NCBI RefSeq assembly: GCF_050633125.1
Contig: NZ_JBOEFX010000048.1
Coordinates: 10,767 to 74,766, forward strand
Length of the DNA stretch: 64,000 bases
Source: Lewinella sp050633125
Lineage (GTDB): Bacteria; Bacteroidota; Bacteroidia; Chitinophagales; Saprospiraceae
Direction of reading: 5' to 3'
Part shown: positions 1 through 8,472 of the stretch, piece by piece
Position numbering within the stretch: the stretch's first letter is position 1
Layout: each line of letters starts with the position of its first letter
Program-made: the position numbers and the translations under genes
The notes under the pieces: generated by a model
Seen by the model: only the letters and a program-made list of their open reading frames with translations
Database searches by the model: none
What the model was told of the DNA's origin: nothing

Positions 1-92
1 CAAACAGCTACTGACAAACAGTAACATGGCAGCCCAGGGCAGCTTTGATAAGATTCCTTTTACCATCTTCATTGGTTGAACATCGATTACTA

Positions 93-665
93 CTAATGCC
101 TCGCGAGTACGCTTTCTTGCATACGCATGGCCGCAGCACGTACAAACCGCTGCTGTTGCCAACGCAAAAACCAAGGAAACAAGCGGGCGCCCCAATAATC
201 TGGCTGACTGAAGGCTTTAAGCACAAACCAGCATTTCCCATCCTCATCGCGCTCTACCCCAAAATACTCCTCGCCCCGTCCTACATGGCCAGGCAATGTT
301 CCATAAGCAAAGCCATAAGTGTGGTCAGTATTGACGACATACACAATTCGACAGGCATTCTTCCACCAAATACCCAAAATACGGAAGCATACCACCACAA
401 CGACCTTTTCTTCAATAGGTGCTACCCCAGGAAACACCATGGCCCAACCATTATTGAATGGCTGCCATTGGTCTATCGCATCTTTGGCACGTTGCCAGCA
501 AGAAGGACCTTCTCCCAAATAAAAACGATTACTGTGCTGCTGGTAATGGGCAGGAAACTCCCCCTTGCTAGCCCCTATATCCTTATAGGAAAAAGATTGG
601 TGACTACGGTCAGTCAAATAAGCCTGTAATTGTGTGTCGCCTGGTTGTCGGAGGTGGGCACGCAT
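93..665 (-). CDS. DUF1990 family protein
   Basis: A 190-residue protein matching the DUF1990 family over its full length. The family hallmark is visible in the middle: a CRIVYVV strand followed by GFAYGTLPGHVGRGEE and a VERDEDG turn. The biochemical role of DUF1990 is not established; its fold is thought to resemble small lipid- or ligand-binding domains. There is no signal peptide or membrane segment, so it is probably cytoplasmic. The ATG at 665 gives a normal family N-terminus. The DNA between it and the window start holds no supported gene. Confidence 0.85.
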   Translation of the reverse strand: MRAHLRQPGDTQLQAYLTDRSHQSFSYKDIGASKGEFPAHYQQHSNRFYLGEGPSCWQRAKDAIDQWQPFNNGWAMVFPGVAPIEEKVVVVVCFRILGIWWKNACRIVYVVNTDHTYGFAYGTLPGHVGRGEEYFGVERDEDGKCWFVLKAFSQPDYWGARLFPWFLRWQQQRFVRAAAMRMQESVLARH

Positions 666-750
666 AGGGTTGATGCTTGGTTAGAGTATTAAAACGACCT
701 ATCTTTCATTTTGTTTTGAAACAAATGAAAAGTATTACATCGAGCATGTA

Positions 751-829
751 ATCGTACCAATACGATTGTACGTTCAAGTAGTAAAAACAAGATCCCCCCC
801 CGCTAATCGTACCAATACGATTATACGAT
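751..829. repeat. Two copies of a 24-nt palindromic repeat, downstream of the ArsR gene
   Basis: Copies start at 751 and 806. Each has a 16-nt core, ATCGTA CCAA TACGAT, which is a perfect 6-bp inverted repeat around four bases, followed by a third partial half-site (TGTACG or TATACGAT). Four related copies lie on the other side of the ArsR gene. A run of eight C (794-801) lies between the two copies. Confidence 0.85.
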
Positions 830-877
830 GCGCCCCAAATTTACGCCTACAGGTCACTACCTACCTCTACAACACCA

Positions 878-1195
878 CTACACTAATGATGATAAAATCA
901 TTGTCGACAGATTCGCCTGATAATGTTGAAAACACTCTCTATTAAGAGCATACTCTACCCTGCCATCAGCTAGTTCTTGAGACTTTATCAGGTAAACTCG
1001 TTTGAAAATTTGTAAATGTTGAGAAATTGTAGATTGGCTCAGCGGGATAACCCTTGCAAAATTTTCGAAAGGGACTGTTGGGGCCGATTGAAGGATATTG
1101 AAAATAACTATCCGAGCGGGATGAGCGAAAGCGAAATTGAAATCCGCAAGTTCAACGAGGTCATCACCGAATTTGAAATCTTTTTTGAGAGCCAT
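878..1195 (-). CDS. ArsR-type winged-helix transcriptional regulator
   Basis: About 105 residues from the ATG at 1195; an upstream in-frame ATG at 1234 would add 13 residues, but they look unlike the family. The FAHPARIVIFNIL segment followed by a recognition helix SQSTISQHLQIFKRVYLI is the typical ArsR HTH, and DGRVEYALN is the wing. The family are usually metal- or small-molecule-responsive repressors of their own operon. No clear CxC metal site is visible, so the ligand is unknown. The gene stands alone, flanked by palindromic repeats whose half-site spacing would suit a dimeric regulator; that link is inference. Confidence 0.85.
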   Translation of the reverse strand: MALKKDFKFGDDLVELADFNFAFAHPARIVIFNILQSAPTVPFENFARVIPLSQSTISQHLQIFKRVYLIKSQELADGRVEYALNRECFQHYQANLSTMILSSLV

Positions 1196-1244
1196 AAGTG
1201 CGTTATTTAAGTTTAAAAAATAATTACCACACAATACTAAGCCC

Positions 1245-1271
1245 TAAAAGTCCCAAAATCTGGGACTTTTA
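1245..1271. terminator. Hairpin in the ArsR upstream spacer, possible terminator
   Basis: An 11-bp perfect stem (TAAAAGTCCCA / TGGGACTTTTA) around a 5-nt loop. On the minus strand it follows the T9SS cargo gene ending at 1484 and could terminate it before the ArsR gene. The T run is inside the stem rather than after it, so the call is tentative. Confidence 0.45.
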
Positions 1272-1315
1272 AAAAATCATCTAAAAAAAGCGCCTCTTTT
1301 TGTAAAGGCACCCTA

Positions 1316-1466
1316 ATCGTACTAGTGCGATCATGCGATCAGGGCACCTAATCGTACCAATACGATTGTACGATTAAGTAGCAAACACGCACTCCAATAT
1401 ACAGCCGATCGTACTAGTGCGATCATACAATCAACATATCCAATCGCATAAAAGCGATCATACAAA
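1316..1466. repeat. Four copies of the 24-nt palindromic repeat, upstream of the ArsR gene
   Basis: Copies start at 1316, 1351, 1408 and 1443. Cores are ATCGTACTAGTGCGAT (twice), ATCGTACCAATACGAT and ATCGCATAAAAGCGAT, each followed by an 8-nt third half-site such as TGTACGAT or CATGCGAT. Arm changes are partly compensated across the stem (ATCGC with GCGAT in the last copy), which suggests that the palindrome is under selection. The 1351 copy shares extra flanking sequence with the 751 copy (an AAGTAG-CAAA-like tail). Confidence 0.85.
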
Positions 1467-1483
1467 AAACTCAAAAAACACTC

Positions 1484-2362
1484 CTACCGCTTCACCAGCT
1501 TTCGCAGAACGCGCCCACCTTCAGCTAACTCAACCACTACTATATACAGCCCCGCAGGCCAATTATTACTATCAATACTAGAACCATTGAAGATTACAGG
1601 CATCGCCTGACCGTAGCCATTATTTACGGTAACGATGCTCCCCTCGGGCAGCCCCCTCAATTGAAGCATGTTACTCACCGGATTAGGAAACACCTCTATT
1701 TCATCAATCACCGAAAGAACATCGGTATTTGTGATTCCACCTCCACAAAGGTCCGTATCCGTACCCGAGGGGTAATAGATAACCGCTTCATGAGAAGCAT
1801 GACAAAGGTTTTGAGCTACGCCGTTTTCGGCAATAGCCGTCCGAAAAACGGGAAAAATTAAACTGGCACTGGGCCCTACTCCTTCAATAAAGGTGAGAGG
1901 TTCACAAATTTGGTCATCACCAACTTCACGGTCAAAAACGACTTCGCGCAAGCCATCCGATTCGGTTACGCTCACCACTGTAGCTACATCACCAGACAGG
2001 CCATCACACCAACGAGCACTTAGCTCAACACTCTCGCCTACTTCCAGGCTAATGTCATATACCAAATACTCCTGTGGATTGGTTGTCGTACGAAAATAGA
2101 TTTCTCCGGCACCGGGGTCTTCCCGCAAATAGCCAATAAACATATCCGCCTCCAAATTACGCTTGAAAAATACTCGATTATAGAGTTGCCCATTAATTTT
2201 CTCGAAATTGGCTACCGTCACTTCTGCAGGAACAATACCCTCCACGGTCTCTAATTCCGTGCTAAAAAACACTTCCCCATTAATTACAACCGGGATATAA
2301 TCTTGTGCGAAAGAAAGGAAAGAGATGAATACAAAAGCAAATAGGATAAAAATGCGTTTCAT
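1484..2362 (-). CDS. T9SS type A sorting domain protein, function unknown
   Basis: A 292-residue secreted protein from the ATG at 2362, which gives a clean signal peptide (MKRIFILFAFVFISFLSFAQ); the longer frame to 2419 adds an implausible leader. The last ~75 residues are a type A sorting domain: VFPNPVSNMLQLRGLPEGS, then a WPAGLYIVVVE strand and a final basic KLVKR. The body is beta-rich with paired cysteines near residues 118-190 and matches no family I recognise. It should be exported by Sec and then moved through the outer membrane by the T9SS. Confidence 0.8.
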   Translation of the reverse strand: MKRIFILFAFVFISFLSFAQDYIPVVINGEVFFSTELETVEGIVPAEVTVANFEKINGQLYNRVFFKRNLEADMFIGYLREDPGAGEIYFRTTTNPQEYLVYDISLEVGESVELSARWCDGLSGDVATVVSVTESDGLREVVFDREVGDDQICEPLTFIEGVGPSASLIFPVFRTAIAENGVAQNLCHASHEAVIYYPSGTDTDLCGGGITNTDVLSVIDEIEVFPNPVSNMLQLRGLPEGSIVTVNNGYGQAMPVIFNGSSIDSNNWPAGLYIVVVELAEGGRVLRKLVKR

Positions 2363-2557
2363 ATTTTTGGGATTATTATCAATAAAATGAAATGCCAAAT
2401 TTACGACCAATGCAAACACAAAGTGTGCTTTCCACGTAAATTATCCGACAATCACGCTTCCTTTCTCAATGAAAATTATAAAAAAAAATAACTTTGTTGG
2501 TAAAGCTACTCGTACAACCTTTACTACTGGCTTACTAAGCGCTACTAAACACCAATT

Positions 2558-2860
2558 ATGTTTACACCTGCTCACTTTTTAGTTCGTTGCAAACTCCCTT
2601 ACACCCCGCCCTATGAGTCGGGCACAGAGCTAGCCACCGCCCAAGCGGTAGCTGTCGATCGTTTATTGTTGAGTGGTGCTATCCTACAATATGCTGTCGC
2701 CGAAGAAGAAGGTCTTTGGTGGGCTATTCTCCCCGCCCAAACCGAATGGCATGCCCGCGAAATGGTAGCGAGTTTACCCTGGTGCGAAAGAGAGGAACTT
2801 AAAATTATCGAGCTTAGTTTCTTCGCATGCAACGAAACCCAAGGGTTTTCGCTCAACTAA
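2558..2860 (+). CDS. Small protein, possible YciI/muconolactone isomerase-like fold
   Basis: A 100-residue cytoplasmic protein. The pattern of an N-terminal strand (HFLVRCKL), a long helix (ELATAQAVAVDRLLLSGAI), then strands LQYAV and LWWAILPA, a helix HAREMVASLPW and a last strand KIIELSFF fits a dimeric alpha/beta-barrel (ferredoxin-like) domain such as muconolactone isomerase or YciI. No catalytic residues can be assigned. A TAACTTTG box at 2489-2496 matches the Bacteroidota -7 consensus but has no clear -33 partner. Confidence 0.6.
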   Translation: MFTPAHFLVRCKLPYTPPYESGTELATAQAVAVDRLLLSGAILQYAVAEEEGLWWAILPAQTEWHAREMVASLPWCEREELKIIELSFFACNETQGFSLN

Positions 2861-2943
2861 ATCCACGTTTTGCTTACCAACATTATGGTGTTTATACTAC
2901 AGTAATAATAAAACACTTTCCCTTCACCTACGTAAAATACACC

Positions 2944-2963
2944 GAGTAGCGGTTTTGCTACTC
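2944..2963. terminator. Small hairpin after the 100-residue gene
   Basis: A 7-bp perfect stem GAGTAGC / GCTACTC with loop GGTTTT, 83 nt after the stop codon. No T run follows on the plus strand, so it is only a possible transcription end or RNA-stability element. Confidence 0.35.
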
Positions 2964-3089
2964 AGTATCACATACGTTACCCGCCAACAAACGTAACTTG
3001 GCTAAATACCCTACGCTTGTGAAAAAAATATATTTTTCCCGTAGAGGTGCGTCGTTTTGCCTACATTTGAACTTCACAATATAGCAAGC

Positions 3090-4079
3090 GTGTTAAGTAT
3101 TTTCCGAACCAATCAGCTTTTAGCTGGTATCGTAATTTTAGGGTACACCCTTTTCCTGCACTTGGCCGATTTTTGGCAAAGTACGGTACCGCTTACTCCT
3201 ATACCTGGATTAGGCAATACCTGGGTAACTCCTTGGCTAGACGCTGCCCCTAACCTTTGCCTAGGAGTGGTCGTTGTTTTGCTTTTTCTTCAAGCAGTAT
3301 TTGCCAATGCCATTATTTTCGCACATCGCATCAGTAGTCCCGTCAACCTATTCCCTGGCGTATTTGTCGTCCTGATAGGGTCTTTGTTGCCCGATTTTCA
3401 TGTTTATTCCGGCTATCTCATAGCCAATGTATTCCTGCTCTTATCTTTACGTTCTTACCTCAAGGCCTTTAGGGTTAATGCTGCTGCTGATCATATCTTC
3501 AATACTGGGTTTTGGATAGGAATAGCCGCATTGTTTGTTCCTGCTTACCTTGTATTCTTACTGGCATACAGCGCTATGCTACCTATTTTAAAATCAGGAA
3601 AATTCAGAGATCAATTGATCATAATCATTGGTGCCATCGTGCCACTATACCTTGTCGGAATTGGGTATTATTGGTTTGACATGATGCCCCTTTTCTGGGA
3701 ACAGCAATGGTCTTCTGCATTTTCATGGCCACAAACAATAACATGGTCTAAAATTCCAATTTTTGCAAATATCACAATGGCCGCATTGTTGCTGATCATA
3801 CTGACCAGCCGCCGAACTTATCTGACAAAGACCAAAATGGAAGTCCAAATAAAGATCGACATCCTTTACTGGATGCTGCTCGGAGCAGGTTTATCCATTT
3901 GGTGGTTCATGCCTTGGAATATGCAACAATGGCAGACCCTCGTACCTATAGCAGGTATTTTACTAAGCTTCAATTTCACCAAAGCACGACCACAAACAGC
4001 TGAGGCATGGCACCTCGTACTGCTAATTGTTCTTTTTTATCTGAATTTTGCCCCCATACTAAAGCTGCCTATATGGTAG
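3090..4079 (+). CDS. DUF6427-like polytopic membrane protein
   Basis: An integral membrane protein with about nine hydrophobic segments spread over its whole length. It resembles the Bacteroidota DUF6427 family, whose role is unknown. I prefer the GTG at 3090, giving 329 residues beginning VLSIFRTNQ, because family members usually start with a short hydrophobic ISFF-like stretch; a TTG at 3057 is the only in-frame alternative, since a stop lies at 3042. It is directly upstream of purQ (52 nt apart), and genes of this family often sit near purine or pyrimidine genes, but a functional link is not shown. Confidence 0.75.
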   Translation: MLSIFRTNQLLAGIVILGYTLFLHLADFWQSTVPLTPIPGLGNTWVTPWLDAAPNLCLGVVVVLLFLQAVFANAIIFAHRISSPVNLFPGVFVVLIGSLLPDFHVYSGYLIANVFLLLSLRSYLKAFRVNAAADHIFNTGFWIGIAALFVPAYLVFLLAYSAMLPILKSGKFRDQLIIIIGAIVPLYLVGIGYYWFDMMPLFWEQQWSSAFSWPQTITWSKIPIFANITMAALLLIILTSRRTYLTKTKMEVQIKIDILYWMLLGAGLSIWWFMPWNMQQWQTLVPIAGILLSFNFTKARPQTAEAWHLVLLIVLFYLNFAPILKLPIW

Positions 4080-4131
4080 TTTTTGCCTACTTTTGCGGCT
4101 TATTCAATTCACGCACTAGATTGCAAGTATT

Positions 4132-4839
4132 ATGAAATTTGGCGTAGTCGTTTTCCCAGGTTCTAATTGTGATGATGACATGATCCACGTCTTAGGTGAC
4201 GTTGTAGGTGCATCCGTTCGTAAGCTTTGGCACAAAGAAGAAAGCCTTGGCGATCTGACAACGGACGACTGCATTATCCTACCAGGTGGTTTCTCTTATG
4301 GCGACTATATGCGTGCCGGAGCTATTGCCCGTTTTTCTCCAATTATGGCAGCGGTTATCGAACATGCTAATGCTGGTGGATATGTATGGGGAATCTGTAA
4401 TGGTTTCCAAATCTTGTGTGAAGCAGGCTTACTGCCCGGTGTATTGTTGCACAATGACACCCAACGCTTTACTTGCAAAAACGTGTACTTGAAGCCTGCT
4501 ACCGATCAATCAGCAATTACGGCTAAACTTGATCAGAACAAAGCTTACAAAATTCCTATTGCTCACGCAGAAGGCCGTTTTCACGCCGACGAAGCTACCA
4601 TCGACCAATTAGTAGCCAATCAGCAGGTACTTTTCTACTATTGTGATGAAAGTGGCCAAGTTACTGCCGAGACCAACCCAAATGGCACACTACGTAACAT
4701 CGCCGGCATCTGTAACGAAAAACGCAACGTCTTTGGCATGATGCCTCACCCCGAGCGTGCCGCAGAAGACTTGCTAGGCAACACTGACGGACTCGACCTC
4801 TTTACCAGCTTGCTTGCCAGTACAGAGGTGGCGGTATAA
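4132..4839 (+). CDS. purQ: Phosphoribosylformylglycinamidine synthase glutaminase subunit PurQ
   Basis: A 235-residue class I glutamine amidotransferase that supplies ammonia to PurL in the fourth step of de novo purine synthesis. The N-terminus KFGVVVFPGSNCDDD is characteristic of PurQ. The nucleophile is Cys89 in GICNGFQ, and the catalytic His206 and Glu208 lie in MMPHPERA. Length is normal for the family. A TACTTTTG box at 4088-4095 resembles a -7 element. No purL is in the window; two other purine genes, guaB and purD, are present but distant. Confidence 0.96.
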   Translation: MKFGVVVFPGSNCDDDMIHVLGDVVGASVRKLWHKEESLGDLTTDDCIILPGGFSYGDYMRAGAIARFSPIMAAVIEHANAGGYVWGICNGFQILCEAGLLPGVLLHNDTQRFTCKNVYLKPATDQSAITAKLDQNKAYKIPIAHAEGRFHADEATIDQLVANQQVLFYYCDESGQVTAETNPNGTLRNIAGICNEKRNVFGMMPHPERAAEDLLGNTDGLDLFTSLLASTEVAV

Positions 4840-4873
4840 CCATCAGCCAGTTACAATATTCATTATGATGGTC

Positions 4874-4903
4874 ACTGTACCTCGGTTTTATCACCAGTAC
4901 AGT
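4874..4903. terminator. Weak hairpin between convergent purQ and permease genes
   Basis: A 7-bp stem ACTGTAC / GTACAGT with a 16-nt loop lies in the 79-nt gap between the two convergent stop codons. The position suits a shared transcription end; the stem is short and no strong T run follows. Confidence 0.35.
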
Positions 4904-4918
4904 AAGTTCTAAAGTTGA

Positions 4919-6223
4919 TTATTCTTTCTTAAAACGATAAAACAACACTACGCCCAGGCCCAAAACCAGTAGCCCGGCCAAAGACTGCTTTGGCCGCTCC
5001 ATTAAAGTGTTCAACAAAAACAAGGTCGTTATTAACAGGTACAAGCCTGGGATAAAAGGATAGCCCCATGCCCGATAAGGTCTACTAACATCAGGAAGAC
5101 GCTTACGAAAGAGAAAAATACCCGCAGCGGCCAAGGCCATAAAGCCGATATCAATAAAAGTAACATAGGTAATCAAATCATGGAACTGTCCCCAAACCAA
5201 GAGCAGTAAAACAGCCCATATAGCCTGTACCATCATGGCATTGGCAGGGGTCTGAAAACGCGAATGTACTTTAGCCAGTTCTTTAAAAAAGACACCATCA
5301 CGGGCCATCGCAAAATAAATCCGGGGTGCCGACATGGTGTAAATCGCAATCGTCCCAAATACGGAGACACCAATCAATAAGGCAACAGCCCGGCCGCCTC
5401 CATCCATCACAGCCTCCAGCGCATCACCAGCTACCCGCTCACTGCCCGCCAATTGTTCAATAGGCAAAAGCCATAGATAAGCCAAGTTAGCCAAAACATA
5501 AGTCAACGTTACAATCACAGCTCCCAGCAACATTGCCCGAGGAACGTTACGCTGTGGGTGCCTCGTTTCGCCCGCCAGATAGGTAGCGTGATGCCAACCA
5601 CCAAAAGACCACAAGACACCAATCAATGCCGTCAGTAATAGCTTTCCCCAATTATCAGGCAAATCACTTTGCAAGGACCAAATCGGCTGATGCGTAGTTT
5701 GGTCACGAAAAATAGTAGCGATCAGCACAATCAATAACAGAGCCAACAGCTTGGTCGTCGTGAAAACATTGATAATCCACTGACTGGTATTGATTCCGCG
5801 AATATTCAGTAACGTAAGCCCAATAATAGTGCTCGCCGCCACAAGTACCTGAGCAGTTTCACTTAAAGGCACAAAAAAAGTGAGGTACTTGGCAAAGATA
5901 AGTGCCAATGCGGCCAAAGATCCGGTGTTCACCACCAGCAACGTAACCCACCCATAGAGAAAAGCAGTGAGTTCGCCATAGGCTTCGCGCAAATAAACAT
6001 AAATACCACCTGCCTTAGGAAACATCCCTCCAAGTTCTGCAAACGTCAGTGCGCCTGTTAGCGTCACCAATCCGCCAACAACCCAAACAACGACCACCCA
6101 GCCTGCATGAGGAAATTCGGCAACGATCTCGCCAGGAGTAGCAAAGATACCGGCACCAATACAACTGCCAACGGCAATCATGGTAAGGCCATAAAGGGTA
6201 AGGCGGCGTTGCAACTGACTCAT
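4919..6223 (-). CDS. APC-family amino acid permease
   Basis: A 434-residue inner-membrane transporter with about twelve hydrophobic segments. The first segment carries the family signature IAVGSCIGAGIFATPG, the unwound substrate-binding region of APC transporters, and GGWHHATYLAGETRHPQRNVPRAM matches the segment 6 region. The substrate cannot be read from the sequence; the closest resemblance is to the LAT/SteT-like serine-threonine or neutral amino acid exchangers. It is the last gene of a leftward run, 71 nt after the dioxygenase gene. Confidence 0.9.
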   Translation of the reverse strand: MSQLQRRLTLYGLTMIAVGSCIGAGIFATPGEIVAEFPHAGWVVVVWVVGGLVTLTGALTFAELGGMFPKAGGIYVYLREAYGELTAFLYGWVTLLVVNTGSLAALALIFAKYLTFFVPLSETAQVLVAASTIIGLTLLNIRGINTSQWIINVFTTTKLLALLLIVLIATIFRDQTTHQPIWSLQSDLPDNWGKLLLTALIGVLWSFGGWHHATYLAGETRHPQRNVPRAMLLGAVIVTLTYVLANLAYLWLLPIEQLAGSERVAGDALEAVMDGGGRAVALLIGVSVFGTIAIYTMSAPRIYFAMARDGVFFKELAKVHSRFQTPANAMMVQAIWAVLLLLVWGQFHDLITYVTFIDIGFMALAAAGIFLFRKRLPDVSRPYRAWGYPFIPGLYLLITTLFLLNTLMERPKQSLAGLLVLGLGVVLFYRFKKE

Positions 6224-6294
6224 AGCTAGATAGTGGTGGTTTCCAGCTAGTAAGATAGCTTTTTTTGTTAAAAAAACTCTTTTCTAGCAATCGC

Positions 6295-7230
6295 CTACAC
6301 CTTCACCACTTTCAAATAATGAACCTGTAGGTCATTGATTTTTAATGCCACAAAGTAATGTCCATTTGGCAAGGCACTATCAGGCTGCCAAGTGGCAAAA
6401 TATTTTTCAGGCATCTTCTCGCTATCTTCCAATACTGCAACTTGTCTCCCTGCCAGATCAAACACCACCAAGCCTACTTTAGCTCTTTTAAACACCCCGT
6501 AGTGGATCGTCAGCTCCGTCGTAAATGGGTTGGGAGACACCTTATATACCATCCCCGTGCTAAGGTGCAAATCACTGGTACCAACAGCAATACCCTCACC
6601 GTCTATCGTAATATCAAAAGTACCTTCTAGTACACCATCCGCATTTGCCACCAGAGGGATGACCCGATCAGTAGCATCATAGGTGCCGGAAGTGATCGAG
6701 GCCGCTGCATCACCAGGAATACTCGTATCCCCGGCAAAGTAGAGTTGGGTAATCAATTGAGGAAACCCCGGAGGCGTAATTTTATAATGAATATGCGCCG
6801 GACGAAAGCTACTACCATTGAGGTATTTACCCGGCTTAATGGTTTCAAACAGGTAAAAACCCTGCTCATTGGTACGGGTAAATCCACGCAACTTATAACC
6901 GCTATTATCGTAGGCGCCTTCGTTGTCAGCATGCCAAACATCTACCACCGTATTGGGGATAAACTCCGAACAACTCAGGTTGAGCACCCGCCCACTGATG
7001 ATCATTCGCTCGCCTGGTTCATCCATTTCTGCTAACTGGTTGCCCTCCAACATGGGAGGATTTTCCGTATAAAACGGCCCTTCACCGTAATAATCAAGCG
7101 TCGTCCGGTCACACGTAAGTAACGAGGAAGGCTTATCTCCGGCAGGTGCTCCTTGAGCAGAGGCCCCTAAGCCAAGGCCAAGAGTAGCCAGTGCCGTATT
7201 TCTGAGAAATGTTCTTCTGTCTTTAGTCAT
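6295..7230 (-). CDS. Tat-exported intradiol ring-cleavage dioxygenase with T9SS sorting domain
   Basis: A 311-residue protein with three parts. Residues 1-27 form a twin-arginine signal (DRRTFLRN before an Ala/Leu-rich stretch). Residues ~40-215 are an intradiol dioxygenase domain with all four non-haem Fe(III) ligands in place: Tyr107 in GAYDNSG, Tyr136 in GKYLNG, and His146 and His148 in RPAHIHYKI. Residues ~228-311 are a T9SS type A domain (VSPNPFTTELTIHY ... LPNGHYFVAL ... LKVVKV). The known reaction of this fold is ortho cleavage of catechols; exported homologues are poorly characterised. Export by Tat would fit folding with iron in the cytoplasm before T9SS transit. No other catechol-pathway gene is nearby. 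Confidence 0.88.
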   Translation of the reverse strand: MTKDRRTFLRNTALATLGLGLGASAQGAPAGDKPSSLLTCDRTTLDYYGEGPFYTENPPMLEGNQLAEMDEPGERMIISGRVLNLSCSEFIPNTVVDVWHADNEGAYDNSGYKLRGFTRTNEQGFYLFETIKPGKYLNGSSFRPAHIHYKITPPGFPQLITQLYFAGDTSIPGDAAASITSGTYDATDRVIPLVANADGVLEGTFDITIDGEGIAVGTSDLHLSTGMVYKVSPNPFTTELTIHYGVFKRAKVGLVVFDLAGRQVAVLEDSEKMPEKYFATWQPDSALPNGHYFVALKINDLQVHYLKVVKV

Positions 7231-7248
7231 TATAGTAAGGGGTGTTAG

Positions 7249-8472
7249 TTAAAATTGATAATTCATTCCGAGTTGCACACGCCGCCTCAAAGGCCAACGA
7301 AAAGTACCACTCCGATCAAGCGAAAAGTATTGTTGAAAACCGGCGTAAAGATGGTAAGCATTGGTTAGCGAATAACCAAGTCTAACACCCGCAGTGAAGT
7401 CTGATAGCAAGAATCTAGTATCAGAAAGCATAGCCTCTACCGTAATCGGTTGATAAACGCCATCATAATCATAAACGGCATTTATGCCTGTATCTTTGTT
7501 CCATTGAAGGCCTGTATTAATAGAAATAGTCAGCTTTTTCAACTTACGCAAATGATAGGCCAGTTGGACATCCAGATTTTGATTATGATACTGAAGTTGC
7601 GTAGTTGATGGGACATTTTCATCCAAAGGAACATCTACGACGGGAACATTATAAGTACTTGGGTCACCGCTTATCGTACGCTGAACTTCCCCTTGGCCGT
7701 AGGCCATTCGGGCTTGCCAATTGGGTGAAAAATTCACAGCTACCGCTCCATAATATTGCAAGGACAAATCAGGACTACCAACCCTACTAGCAGAGATAAA
7801 ATCCTGCTGTACGCCCATTTCTAGTGCCCACTTATCCACTTTAGCCTTCGAAGTCATCGGTTTTTCATACGAAATAGCCAATGGCTTTCCCATCACTGAT
7901 GCATCCTTACTTGTTAGATCTACAAAAGGCAACGTCGCAATATTCCTTACTGCTCCAGTACTGATCGGTTCCTTAATCGTGGGAGCAGCCGCTGGATAAT
8001 GGTAAGTATAGGTACCGCCTATCTGATTTTCAGCAACCTTCTCTACAGTTGTCTCCGCGATATCTTCCTTCCCAAACATGGGAATTGAAGCCGGCAAACT
8101 CCTGCTTTCCTTATCCTTATGTATAGCAACGGGGGCTACTAACTTCCCTTCGTCGCCATCCCTTACCTTTGCCTCTTCCTTTTCGGAAGGAATGCGCAAT
8201 GGCGCTATCAGAGAAGAAGATTCGATTTCTGTAGCCATAGGAATTTGAAACGCACCAACAACAGGCATTGATCCGCCTGATTTCGGCACAAACGCCAGAC
8301 ACAACACAACGACGCCAATACCGGCACCCAAAAACCACCACCATATTGATTTGCGACGACCAGGGGCAGCCAAACGAGCGGCAACAACCTCCCACTGTTC
8401 TTCAGCGGCATGGAAATCTACTGTTGCTTCAAGCCCACTTTTAAACAATTGATCCAATTCTCTATTTTCCAT
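7249..8472 (-). CDS. Anti-sigma-like membrane protein with C-terminal outer-membrane beta-barrel-like domain
   Basis: A 407-residue protein. Residues 1-40 are a short cytoplasmic region starting ENRELDQLFKSGLE, as in many Bacteroidota anti-sigma proteins. Residues ~43-62 are one membrane segment (SIWWWFLGAGIGVVVLCLAF). A low-complexity linker follows, and residues ~215-407 are amphipathic beta strands ending in an aromatic residue (LGMNYQF), as in outer-membrane barrels. The start overlaps the end of the sigma factor gene by 11 nt, which argues for coupled translation and a functional pair. Expected role: to hold the sigma factor at the membrane and release it on an envelope signal. Whether the C-terminal part really inserts in the outer membrane is unknown. 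Confidence 0.75.
   Translation of the reverse strand: MENRELDQLFKSGLEATVDFHAAEEQWEVVAARLAAPGRRKSIWWWFLGAGIGVVVLCLAFVPKSGGSMPVVGAFQIPMATEIESSSLIAPLRIPSEKEEAKVRDGDEGKLVAPVAIHKDKESRSLPASIPMFGKEDIAETTVEKVAENQIGGTYTYHYPAAAPTIKEPISTGAVRNIATLPFVDLTSKDASVMGKPLAISYEKPMTSKAKVDKWALEMGVQQDFISASRVGSPDLSLQYYGAVAVNFSPNWQARMAYGQGEVQRTISGDPSTYNVPVVDVPLDENVPSTTQLQYHNQNLDVQLAYHLRKLKKLTISINTGLQWNKDTGINAVYDYDGVYQPITVEAMLSDTRFLLSDFTAGVRLGYSLTNAYHLYAGFQQYFSLDRSGTFRWPLRRRVQLGMNYQF

Noticed and set aside
45..629. A 194-residue plus-strand open frame at the left end
   Set aside because: It lies opposite the well-supported DUF1990 gene; its translation has no sensible composition.
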